Shown here in pieces: positions 1-5,056 of a DNA stretch of 5,056 nt. The DNA is from Kiloniellaceae bacterium (lineage in GTDB: Bacteria > Pseudomonadota > Alphaproteobacteria > Kiloniellales > Kiloniellaceae). The position numbers and the translations under genes are program-made. The notes under the pieces are model-generated. The model was not told the DNA's origin, searched no databases, and was given only the letters and a program-made list of their open reading frames with translations. Position 1 is the first letter of the stretch. Each line of letters begins with the position of its first letter. The stretch covers positions 1 to 5,056 of the forward strand of contig JAJFGK010000094.1 of assembly GCA_021776195.1 (NCBI GenBank), read 5' to 3'.

Positions 1-234
1 TCGCTCTCTGAAGGTTGCCAGGCCCAAGGTCCGTCTATCGTGGATCTCGGCACTCGCGCGTCGTTCGACCATCAGGTCGTAAGTAACGTGGGGCACGCCC
101 ATGGGATCGGGGGAGATTTCCAAGACCGTCGCGGTCTCGACGACACCCCAACTTGGCACGCGGTGGCGGAACACCGCCCCCACTTCGACTTCCGAGCGCT
201 GCCTGCTCGTTTTAAACCAGCTACCTGCATTCAT
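1..234 (-). CDS. Small conserved-looking hypothetical protein, 3'-truncated at window edge
   Basis: An open frame starts at ATG 234-232 and runs through the left edge without a stop, giving 78 visible codons. The start is supported by a purine-rich AAGAGGA nine nucleotides upstream (250-244). Codon third positions are mostly G or C, as in the neighbouring genes. The peptide begins MNAGSWFKTS and contains VGAVFRHRVPSWGVVETATV (about residues 18-37), then ISPDPMGVPHVTYDLMVERR, then RRTLGLATFRER at the edge. There is no signal peptide, membrane segment or cysteine motif, so it is probably cytoplasmic. From memory, the pattern 'VETA.V......GVPHV.Y......R..R.L.L..F..R' resembles short uncharacterised proteins of alphaproteobacteria, but I cannot name a family and assign no function. 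It is the last gene in the minus-strand series, 134 nt after nnr. The C-terminus is missing only because the window ends. Confidence 0.72.
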   Translation of the reverse strand, partial: MNAGSWFKTSRQRSEVEVGAVFRHRVPSWGVVETATVLEISPDPMGVPHVTYDLMVERRASAEIHDRRTLGLATFRER

Positions 235-243
235 GGTTCCGGG

Positions 244-250
244 TCCTCTT
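244..250 (-). promoter_or_regulatory. Ribosome binding site of the left-edge small gene
   Basis: The minus strand reads AAGAGGA, with nine nucleotides between it and ATG 234. The spacing and match are good, and this is the main reason for trusting that start. The 134-nt gap upstream (235-368) is AT-richer than the genes (about 41% G+C over 301-368). I found no convincing -35/-10 pair and no terminator with a T-tract for nnr in it, so readthrough from nnr is possible. Confidence 0.6.
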
Positions 251-368
251 GTGCGCAGCCACCCTCGGTGGAGGATGACGTCACTTATCGGTACCAGCCA
301 GGATAGCAAGAAGGGGTAAATGTAGGCTTAACGTGCCGAGGCAAGTTACTAAGAATACGAACTAAATA

Positions 369-1904
369 TCATTCATCACGGCCGGTTGTGTCGACCAGTT
401 CCACAACTACTTTTGGAACCTGGCCCGGGAGGTCTTCGGCCAGCAGTCCGGGTCCGCAGAGAGTGCCGGCGCGGCCGTGGATCCAGGCCGCCGCCGCCGC
501 CGCCTCGAAGCCCGGCATCCCTTGAGCCAGCAGCCCCAGGATCAGGCCGGCGAGCACATCGCCGCTCCCGGCCGTGGCCAGCCAGGGCGGCGCGTTCGCG
601 TTGACAAGGGCGCGACCGTCAGGCGCGGCCACCACGGTGTCGGCCCCTTTCAACAGCAGGGTCGCGCCGCAGCGGGCCGCGGCCGCGCGGGCTCGGCTCA
701 GCTTGTCCCCCGTCAGATCGGAAAAGAGGCGGCTGAACTCCCCCTCGTGAGGCGTCAGGACCAGATCGCCCTTAGATTGCAACGTCAGGGCACCGGCCTC
801 CGGCGTCAGGGCGGTGAGCGCATCGGCGTCGAGCACGACCTTCTTGCCCTGGCGCAGCGCCGCCAGCGCCCGGGCACGGGTCTCCGGGCCGACACCGGCA
901 CCGGGCCCGATCAGCACCGCATTGACACGGCGGTCCGACAGGAGAGTTTCGAACTCCGGCTCGGCCTCCAGAACCCGGGTCATCGCCGAGGGAACGGCGC
1001 CGACGAGAATCGGAAAGGCGTCCCGGCCGCAAGCGAAAGACAGCAGCCCCGCGCCAACCCTGAGGGCGGCTCGGCCGGCGAGGATCGAGGCACCGAGCAG
1101 GGCTGGGCCGGTCGAGACCAAGGCGTGGCCGTAGTGGTACTTGTGGTACTCCGACCGGCGGCTGGGCAGGTACGCCCGCCAGCAGGCCGGGTCGTTTTCC
1201 CAGGTCCGCGGCGCGATTTCGGCCAGGACCCTGGGCGGGATGCCGATATCCACCACCTGGGTCGGCCCACAGAGGTCGCGTCCGGGCAGCAGAAAGTGGC
1301 CAGGCTTCTTGCGAAAGAAGGTCACTGTCAGGGTCGCCGCCACTGCCAGGTCGCCGAGGATCTGGCCGCTTGCCCCGTCCAACCCGCTGGGCACATCGAT
1401 GGCGATAACCGGAACCGACATTCTGCCGAGGCCGGCCACCGTCTCAGCCGCGGCACCCGACAAGGGCTTGCTGAGGCCAGCGCCGAAGAGCCCATCGACA
1501 ACGATTTCCGCGCCCGCCAGCAGGTCGCCCGACATCGGCAGGATCGGACCTTTCCAGAGTGCCGCGTGGGCAGCGGCGTCCCCCTTCAGATCTCCCGGAG
1601 ACCCCAGGAGGCCCAGTTGAACGGGCCAGCCCTTCGCGGCCAGATGGCGCGCCGCCACGAATCCGTCGCCGCCATTGTTGCCCGGGCCACAGAGCACCGC
1701 GACCCGCCCCCGGGGGTGGCGCGCCGCCACCGCCTCGGCCACCGCACGGCCGGCGCGCTCCATCAAGACCCTGCCGCTCACACCGCCGGCGATGGCGAGA
1801 CGGTCGGCGCGCGCCATCTGATCAGGCGTCAATAGGACCAAGCGCCCTAGCGGACCCCCGTCCCGGTCATGCCCCGCGTCGGGTAGGTCGGATTGCCGAG
1901 TCAT
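369..1904 (-). CDS. nnr: Bifunctional NAD(P)H-hydrate repair enzyme: NAD(P)HX epimerase + ADP-dependent NAD(P)HX dehydratase
   Basis: Nnr repairs hydrated NADH and NADPH (NAD(P)HX). The N-terminal YjeF_N domain interconverts the R and S epimers. The C-terminal ribokinase-like domain dehydrates S-NAD(P)HX using ADP. The 511 residues match the usual fused form. N-domain landmarks: LMERAG (47-52), the GPGNNGGDGFVAARHL nucleotide loop (73-88), VVDGLFGAGL with the conserved Asp137, and AIDVPSGLDG (168-177). C-domain landmarks: HKYHYGHALV (254-263), LRVGAGLL, IGPGAGVG (332-339), LDADALT (358-364), TPHEGEFSRL (384-393), LLLKGADTVV (416-425), and ATAGSGDVLAG (443-453) containing the expected catalytic Asp449. 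All key motifs are intact, so the enzyme should be active in the cytoplasm. The ATG at 1904 lies 32 nt after the aldolase stop and has no clear Shine-Dalgarno. About 22 residues precede the family's usual beginning (LLTPDQMARAD), so the true start may be further in, or translation may be coupled to the gene upstream. Confidence 0.96.
   Translation of the reverse strand: MTRQSDLPDAGHDRDGGPLGRLVLLTPDQMARADRLAIAGGVSGRVLMERAGRAVAEAVAARHPRGRVAVLCGPGNNGGDGFVAARHLAAKGWPVQLGLLGSPGDLKGDAAAHAALWKGPILPMSGDLLAGAEIVVDGLFGAGLSKPLSGAAAETVAGLGRMSVPVIAIDVPSGLDGASGQILGDLAVAATLTVTFFRKKPGHFLLPGRDLCGPTQVVDIGIPPRVLAEIAPRTWENDPACWRAYLPSRRSEYHKYHYGHALVSTGPALLGASILAGRAALRVGAGLLSFACGRDAFPILVGAVPSAMTRVLEAEPEFETLLSDRRVNAVLIGPGAGVGPETRARALAALRQGKKVVLDADALTALTPEAGALTLQSKGDLVLTPHEGEFSRLFSDLTGDKLSRARAAAARCGATLLLKGADTVVAAPDGRALVNANAPPWLATAGSGDVLAGLILGLLAQGMPGFEAAAAAAWIHGRAGTLCGPGLLAEDLPGQVPKVVVELVDTTGRDE
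487..504. repeat. (GCC)6 trinucleotide run inside nnr
   Basis: Six uninterrupted GCC units on the plus strand encode, in the minus-strand nnr frame, most of a six-alanine run (residues 468-473), just after the dehydratase active-site motif. Gain or loss of units would stay in frame. It is short and probably reflects alanine-rich coding in GC-rich DNA. Confidence 0.6.
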
Positions 1905-1936
1905 CTCATCAGGTCTGGCCCATTAGGTCAGGACCG

Positions 1937-2710
1937 TCACGAGCGGCCCGCGGCCTGTTTCAGGGCCGCCACCGAACCGCGTGCCGCGTCGCGCAGCAGG
2001 ACAATATCGCAATCGGCCAGGACCAGGGCATAGCCGGCCTTGTAGAGGTCGGCCGGTGTACGGCGCGGTGTCTGGATGCAACCCAGCGCCTTGCCGGCGG
2101 CCTTGGCGGCGGCCTCGATGCGGGCAATGGCCTCGAGCACCTCGGGATGATCCGGCTGGCCGAGGAAGCCCATCGAGGCCGAAAGGTCGAAGGGGCCGAT
2201 AAACAGCATGTCCAGGCCTTCGACCGCCGCAATGCCCTCGACCGCCTCGACCGCGGTTGGCGTTTCTATTTGACATATTACTAGAATATCATCGTTTATT
2301 CGATTGAGATAACTATCTAATTCAGATCCGTATTTCGACGCCCGAATAATCGACGCCGCCATGCCGCGATAGCCCTGCGGGGCATAGCGGCAGGCGCCGA
2401 CAGCGGCCTCTGCTTCCGCCACGGAGTTGACGTTAGGCGCCATCACGCCGGCCACGCCGGCATCCAGGAGCCGCTTGATCCACACCGGATCGTTGGCCGG
2501 CGCTCGGGCCAGCGGCACCGTGCCGCTGCCATTGAGCGCCTGCATCGTGGTGATGGCATCGAAAGCCGATCCCTGACCGTGCTCGAGATCGATCATGACG
2601 CAATCGTAACCGGCCTGGCCAACCACCTCGCTCGCGATCGGACTGAACATATTGATCCAACAGCCGCACAGCCCCTCGCCCGCGGACACGCGCTCCTTAA
2701 TCGATGTCAT
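1937..2710 (-). CDS. HpcH/HpaI family class II aldolase (2-keto-3-deoxy-acid aldolase type)
   Basis: This is a divalent-metal-dependent pyruvate-type aldolase of the HpcH/HpaI (citrate lyase beta-like) superfamily, which cleaves 4-hydroxy-2-oxo acids reversibly into pyruvate and an aldehyde. With the start placed at ATG 2710 it has 257 residues, typical for the family. Diagnostic residues, numbered from that start: IDLEHG with His44, LARAP with Arg69, KRLLDAGVAGVMAPNV (79-94), GYRGMA (113-118), QIETP with metal-ligand Glu149, and FIGPFDLSASMG (170-181) with metal-ligand Asp175. Glu149 and Asp175 coincide with the numbering I recall for E. coli HpcH; His and Arg are one position earlier (45 and 70 there). 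The exact substrate cannot be told: 4-hydroxy-2-oxoheptanedioate, 2-keto-3-deoxy-rhamnonate and 2-dehydro-3-deoxyglucarate aldolases share these motifs, and no pathway genes sit beside it. A GTG six nucleotides upstream (2716) is in frame but lies too close to the Shine-Dalgarno. Residues 126-148 are encoded by unusually AT-rich codons (separate entry). The gene starts 60 nt after the Sel1/SPOR gene and ends 32 nt before nnr. Confidence 0.93.
   Translation of the reverse strand: MTSIKERVSAGEGLCGCWINMFSPIASEVVGQAGYDCVMIDLEHGQGSAFDAITTMQALNGSGTVPLARAPANDPVWIKRLLDAGVAGVMAPNVNSVAEAEAAVGACRYAPQGYRGMAASIIRASKYGSELDSYLNRINDDILVICQIETPTAVEAVEGIAAVEGLDMLFIGPFDLSASMGFLGQPDHPEVLEAIARIEAAAKAAGKALGCIQTPRRTPADLYKAGYALVLADCDIVLLRDAARGSVAALKQAAGRS
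2264..2340. other. AT-rich, rare-codon patch within the aldolase gene
   Basis: Counted directly, 2264-2340 has 23 G/C in 77 bases (30%), and 2264-2320 has 14 in 57 (25%), inside a gene that is otherwise strongly GC-rich. On the coding strand it spans residues about 125-149. It uses ATA three times, CTA, TTA, GTA, AGT, TGT, GGA and CGA, whereas flanking codons end almost entirely in G or C. The peptide (SKYGSELDSYLNRINDDILV, then ICQIE) still fits the family and leads into metal-ligand Glu149, so the reading frame is not damaged. The plus strand also contains TTGACA (2270-2275) and an inverted repeat ATATT/AATAT (2275-2279 and 2285-2289) around ACTAG. I cannot tell a foreign tract from a selected slow-translation or regulatory segment. 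Confidence 0.85.
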
Positions 2711-2719
2711 CAGCACTTT

Positions 2720-2726
2720 CCCCTTT
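2720..2726 (-). promoter_or_regulatory. Ribosome binding site that decides the aldolase start
   Basis: The minus strand reads AAAGGGG here. It is three nucleotides from GTG 2716, too close to work well, but nine nucleotides from ATG 2710. This favours ATG 2710 (protein beginning MTSIKERV) over the longer GTG form. The 60-nt spacer to the upstream gene shows no terminator hairpin with a T-tract. Confidence 0.7.
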
Positions 2727-2770
2727 GAATTTTCGACGTTTAGCTCGAGTCTTTCATCGCGCCGCCTGGC

Positions 2771-4390
2771 TCAGTTGGCTCTGATCTTACAGAAGGCATC
2801 GGGTTGATGGACCCGCAGTTGGCGGCAAACCGTCTCGGCACTGTCCTTGCCCTGGATCGGACCCGCGGTCAGCCGATAGAAGATTCCGAGATCCCCCAGG
2901 TCGACCCTGGTGATTTGCGGCGTTACACCATTGAAAATCTCCGGATAACTGGATTTGGCCTTGCCCCAGAAGGCATCGGCGCCCTGCCTTTCGGAGGTCG
3001 AGGCCAGCCAAACAGCAAAGCTGCCCTTGGGATAGGGCGTGGCCGTCGAGGGAACATTCCGCGCTGTATCGACCTGAGATGCATCGCTCATCGTCCCGGC
3101 AGCCGCTCCGGCGCCGAGGCTGGCTATCTTCGGGTTGCGCCGGGGCAGCGGCGGTTGCCACCTGGCGTCGATGCCGCTCGCCTGTGGCGCCAGCATGGCC
3201 AAGGACTCCGAAGGTTTGCGCTCGGGCCTCGGCGGCAAGTCCGGGTCCTGCGGCGCGACGGCCGGGGGCTCTTCGCGCGGGAGGTCTTCCGTCGGGACCG
3301 CTACCGCGGCGACGTCGGTGCCATCGCCGGTGCGCCTGTCCTCGGTGGGCGGCGTTCCGTCGGCGGAGCTATCCTGGGCCACCGGGTCTACGGGAATCGG
3401 GTCCTGGCCGTCCTGTTGGCCGCCAGGTTGGGCACCGGGATTTTCGTCCTCGGCGCTCTCTCCCTCCAGGCCGGCGGCGACATGCGAACCGGCGGTCGCA
3501 TCGATTTCATCGGCGGGCGGGGAAAGGGTTGGTTCAACGACCTCTGGCGGGGCCGTGGTCAAGGGCGCAAGGGGGCTGAAGGTATCGGGTGCCATCACGA
3601 CGGCCCCCGTGGTCCCTGCGGCCCCGGTGGCGCCGGTGTCATCCTGTGGAATGGGCCGCGGTGCCTCCTCCCGCACCCCGGCCTCGTGCAGCAAGGTGGC
3701 CTGGCGCGCCGCCTCGCCATGGCCCTGATCGGCCGCGGCCCGGTACCAAGCCAGGGCCAGTTCCAAATCCAAGGGCAAGCCGATGCCCTGGCGATAGAGC
3801 TGTCCGAGGGCGAATTGGGCCTCCGACACGCGCGCTTCGCCGGCCCGCAAGAACCAATCGACCGCGGTTTCTCGATCGACATCGACGCCGTCGCCGTTGA
3901 AATAGGAGAGCGCCAAGTTGTACTTGGCCATGGCGTGGCCGCCCTCGGCGGCCTGGTGCCAAAGCTGGGCCGCCCGTTCCATGCTCTGCGGCACGCCCCG
4001 GCCCCTGGCGTACATGATGGCCAGATTGTTCTGTGCCGCGGCTACGCCCTGGGCGGCGGCCTGGCGGTACCACAGGGCCGCCTGTAACGGATTTTGAACG
4101 ATCGCGCCGCCACCGCTATCGAAGAGCTTGGCCAGGCTGTACTGGGCGATCGAATAGCCGTTTTCAGCCAGCGGTTTCCACACGACGAAGGCGCGATCGA
4201 AGTCGCCCTGATCGAAGGCCGCCAGACCTTCCCGGTAGGCTGTCTGGCGCGGATCTACGATATCTCCGGCGTTCAGCGCGGCGTCCTCTCCGGGCGGGGC
4301 CGGCAGATGACTGTCGCCCCAGGCCGCCGGGCCGACAACGACGCCCATGGCCAGAAGCCAGCCGGCAACCAGACGCCACATCACCCTCAT
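2771..4390 (-). CDS. Exported Sel1-repeat protein with C-terminal SPOR (peptidoglycan-binding) domain
   Basis: The 539 residues fall into four parts. Residues 1-25 are a Sec-type signal peptide: basic start (MRVMWR), hydrophobic core, and AAWG before Asp26 as a plausible signal-peptidase I site. Residues about 50-230 are a helical solenoid: one TPR-like unit, then roughly four Sel1 repeats with the AQ..L...Y..G.GV..... A..W...AA..G pattern (for example AAQNNLAIMYARGRGV, AKYNLALSYFNGDGV, AQFALGQLYRQGIGL). Residues about 237-455 are a low-complexity linker rich in Pro, Asp, Glu, Ala and Thr, with Arg/Pro-rich PLPRRNP near its end. Residues about 456-539 are a SPOR domain (GSFAVWLAST ... VDLGDLGIFYRLTAGP) with two cysteines (522 and 534) that could form a disulfide. 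SPOR domains bind septal, denuded peptidoglycan, and Sel1 solenoids mediate protein contacts, so a periplasmic envelope or division role is likely but inferred. The start is supported by GGAGG ten nucleotides upstream. It is probably the first gene of the operon with the aldolase and nnr. Confidence 0.92.
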   Translation of the reverse strand: MRVMWRLVAGWLLAMGVVVGPAAWGDSHLPAPPGEDAALNAGDIVDPRQTAYREGLAAFDQGDFDRAFVVWKPLAENGYSIAQYSLAKLFDSGGGAIVQNPLQAALWYRQAAAQGVAAAQNNLAIMYARGRGVPQSMERAAQLWHQAAEGGHAMAKYNLALSYFNGDGVDVDRETAVDWFLRAGEARVSEAQFALGQLYRQGIGLPLDLELALAWYRAAADQGHGEAARQATLLHEAGVREEAPRPIPQDDTGATGAAGTTGAVVMAPDTFSPLAPLTTAPPEVVEPTLSPPADEIDATAGSHVAAGLEGESAEDENPGAQPGGQQDGQDPIPVDPVAQDSSADGTPPTEDRRTGDGTDVAAVAVPTEDLPREEPPAVAPQDPDLPPRPERKPSESLAMLAPQASGIDARWQPPLPRRNPKIASLGAGAAAGTMSDASQVDTARNVPSTATPYPKGSFAVWLASTSERQGADAFWGKAKSSYPEIFNGVTPQITRVDLGDLGIFYRLTAGPIQGKDSAETVCRQLRVHQPDAFCKIRAN

Positions 4391-4400
4391 CGGCCGTCAT

Positions 4401-4405
4401 CCTCC
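4401..4405 (-). promoter_or_regulatory. Ribosome binding site of the Sel1/SPOR gene
   Basis: A GGAGG on the minus strand is separated by ten nucleotides from ATG 4390. An ATG directly adjoining it (4400-4398) is out of frame and too close to be used. This supports 4390 over the in-frame ATG at 4381, which would also shorten the positively charged signal-peptide start. Confidence 0.7.
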
Positions 4406-4426
4406 GCGAATCGGCGTTTCGGCAAA

Positions 4427-4455
4427 AGACTAGGCGGCTGATAGCACGCGAACAA
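4427..4455 (-). promoter_or_regulatory. Possible promoter upstream of the Sel1/SPOR gene
   Basis: On the minus strand TTGTTC (4455-4450) is followed after exactly 17 nt by TAGTCT (4432-4427). Each hexamer matches the sigma-70 consensus at only three of six positions. The placement is sensible: transcription would begin about 30 nt before the ribosome binding site of the first operon gene. In GC-rich DNA such matches arise by chance, so this is a suggestion only. Confidence 0.22.
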
Positions 4456-4664
4456 GTCAGAGCCCCTTTCAGGGATGGGCCTCCCCCGGCAAAGGTGAGC
4501 GGCCGGCTGGACATGCCAAGCCTCGCGCGGAAGGGAAAGCCGGGAGGGGCCCTTGGCCTGCATCTGAAACCGCCAGTCGAACTCGACCGCATTGAATTGC
4601 GCCCGGATCGCACCACGAAGCAATCCAGCCCGCGACCTGCCGGACACAACCATCGAGCCGGCAC

Positions 4665-4689
4665 CCGGCGATCCGCGGGCCGGCGATCC
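4665..4689. repeat. Short direct repeat CCGGCGATCC x2
   Basis: Two exact copies of CCGGCGATCC, at 4665-4674 and 4680-4689, have a 15-bp period and five bases between them. They lie in the long intergenic region. They could be a binding site, but 10-bp GC-rich repeats occur by chance and there is no further support. Confidence 0.4.
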
Positions 4690-4876
4690 CAGCGCCAGGG
4701 GGCCGGCATAGGCGAATCGGCACGACATCGCCCCGGCTACACGCGCCGGTTTCAGATCTCACGATGGAGATTCGCCACTGACAGTCGGGCGGAAGTCCAC
4801 CACCAAGGGCACCGGGACTCGGTTCCGGAATATCGCGACCGCCGGCCGTTTAGCCGTTGATCGGAATAATCTGGCG

Positions 4877-4892
4877 GCTTACTCGCTTACTA
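4877..4892. repeat. Tandem GCTTACTM pair after the zinc-ribbon gene
   Basis: GCTTACTC at 4877-4884 is followed directly by GCTTACTA at 4885-4892, seven of eight bases identical. The pair begins 10 nt beyond the stop codon of the zinc-ribbon gene in its direction of transcription. It is not palindromic, so it is not a terminator; no function can be assigned. Confidence 0.4.
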
Positions 4893-4902
4893 GTCTCGAT
4901 GC

Positions 4903-5056
4903 TCAGGCGGCTAAACCGTCTCGCCAAGCGCTGGTAGACTTGCACGCCTTGCAAACTCGCTCCCCAGGCCACTCGCTCCAAAAGTCGGAACGGCACTTGA
5001 GGCACTTGCGGGATTTTGCATCGTAAACCCGGTCGGACTGCGGTTTGGTGTTTTTT
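4903..5056 (-). CDS. Small four-cysteine zinc-ribbon protein, 5'-truncated at window edge
   Basis: Reading the minus strand from 5055 gives 50 codons and a TGA stop at 4905-4903; no ATG occurs in this frame, so the start lies beyond the window. The peptide carries CLKC then CKAC: Cys18, Cys21, Cys35 and Cys38 of the visible part, a C-x2-C-x13-C-x2-C zinc ribbon. It is embedded in RKCLKCRSDFWSEWPGERVC and followed by the tail KACKSTSAWRDGLAA. The pattern 'RKCL.C...F.SE..G.R.C..CK....W..G' resembles, from memory, very short zinc-ribbon proteins seen in alphaproteobacteria and their phages. Their role is unknown to me; binding of nucleic acid or protein is a guess based on the fold. The protein is cytoplasmic by appearance. 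It is separated from the next gene by about 500 bp, so it is probably not in the same operon. Confidence 0.72.
   Translation of the reverse strand, partial: KNTKPQSDRVYDAKSRKCLKCRSDFWSEWPGERVCKACKSTSAWRDGLAA

Larger units (their letters stand above)
4406..4902. other. About 500 bp between genes with no convincing coding content
   Basis: This is the only long non-coding stretch in the window. It is GC-rich. Open frames cross it on both strands, but none has a recognisable motif, a good ribosome binding site or steady third-position bias. It holds the candidate promoter near its left end, a 10-bp direct repeat (4665-4689), a 7-bp tandem repeat (4877-4892), and an imperfect hairpin at 4808-4826 (six pairs, one mismatch, five-base loop) without a T-tract. 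I found no tRNA, SRP RNA, RNase P RNA or riboswitch signature. It could be a leader, a small RNA, or the remains of a lost gene. Confidence 0.5.

Noticed and set aside
259..283. Small hairpin CCACC/GGTGG (259-271) and palindrome TGACGTCA (276-283) near the left-edge gene
   Set aside because: The stem is five pairs with a three-base loop and no T-tract, so it is not a terminator. The palindrome is isolated, with no second copy to suggest an operator.
477..1835. A 452-codon open frame on the plus strand
   Set aside because: It is antisense to nnr, Arg/Gly/Gln-rich with no motif. Nnr on the opposite strand has complete family motifs, so this is a GC-driven shadow.
2270..2300. Promoter on the plus strand starting with TTGACA at 2270-2275
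   Set aside because: No acceptable -10 hexamer lies 16-18 nt downstream, and no plus-strand gene follows. The match is explained by the AT-rich tract.
2804..4087. A 427-codon open frame on the plus strand
   Set aside because: It is antisense to the Sel1/SPOR gene, is low in recognisable structure, and mirrors that gene's codon bias.
4513..4860. Plus-strand frame over the intergenic region, from ATG 4513
   Set aside because: It is Arg/Pro/Ser-rich with no motif, has no ribosome binding site at a useful distance, and extends a frame that is a shadow of the Sel1/SPOR gene.
5023..5056. Terminator-like hairpin (AAACC/GGTTT arms) with six Ts on the plus strand
   Set aside because: The stem is only about six pairs with a bulge, and the stretch lies inside the minus-strand zinc-ribbon coding sequence. 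No plus-strand gene precedes it.
1..5056. Search for CRISPR arrays, insertion sequences, tRNA/rRNA, toxin-antitoxin or defence genes
   Set aside because: I saw no regularly spaced repeats, terminal inverted repeats, transposase motifs, tRNA arms or defence-type domains on either strand.

Overview
The window is high-GC DNA (roughly two-thirds G+C by eye). Every gene I can support lies on the minus strand, so it reads right to left. The protein content points to an alphaproteobacterium, probably Rhodospirillales-like: a periplasmic Sel1-repeat protein with a C-terminal SPOR domain, a fused Nnr enzyme, and two small conserved-looking proteins. This placement is inferred from family resemblance and composition, not from a marker gene.

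Layout in transcription order. (1) At the right edge is the C-terminal part of a small four-cysteine zinc-ribbon protein (5056-4903), whose start lies outside the window. (2) About 500 bp follow without a convincing gene (4902-4391); they hold a possible promoter close to the next gene. (3) A 539-residue secreted Sel1-repeat/SPOR protein (4390-2771). (4) A class II HpcH/HpaI-type aldolase (2710-1937) with all its metal and catalytic residues. (5) The bifunctional NAD(P)HX epimerase/dehydratase Nnr (1904-369). (6) After a 134-nt AT-richer gap, the first 78 codons of a small unrecognised protein (234-1) that runs off the left edge.

Genes 3, 4 and 5 are separated by only 60 and 32 nt, with no visible terminator between them, so they are probably cotranscribed. 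Their jobs differ: cell-envelope/septal peptidoglycan binding, carbon-carbon bond cleavage of 2-keto-3-deoxy-type acids, and repair of damaged NAD(P)H. The cluster therefore looks like a housekeeping operon rather than a pathway. I see no mobile element, CRISPR array, tRNA, rRNA or defence system.

The most unusual local signal is inside the aldolase gene. About 75 bp at 30% G+C carry a dense run of codons that are rare in this background (ATA, CTA, TTA, GTA), while the protein remains a normal family member. The other useful additions are the two partial genes at the window edges and a corrected aldolase start.
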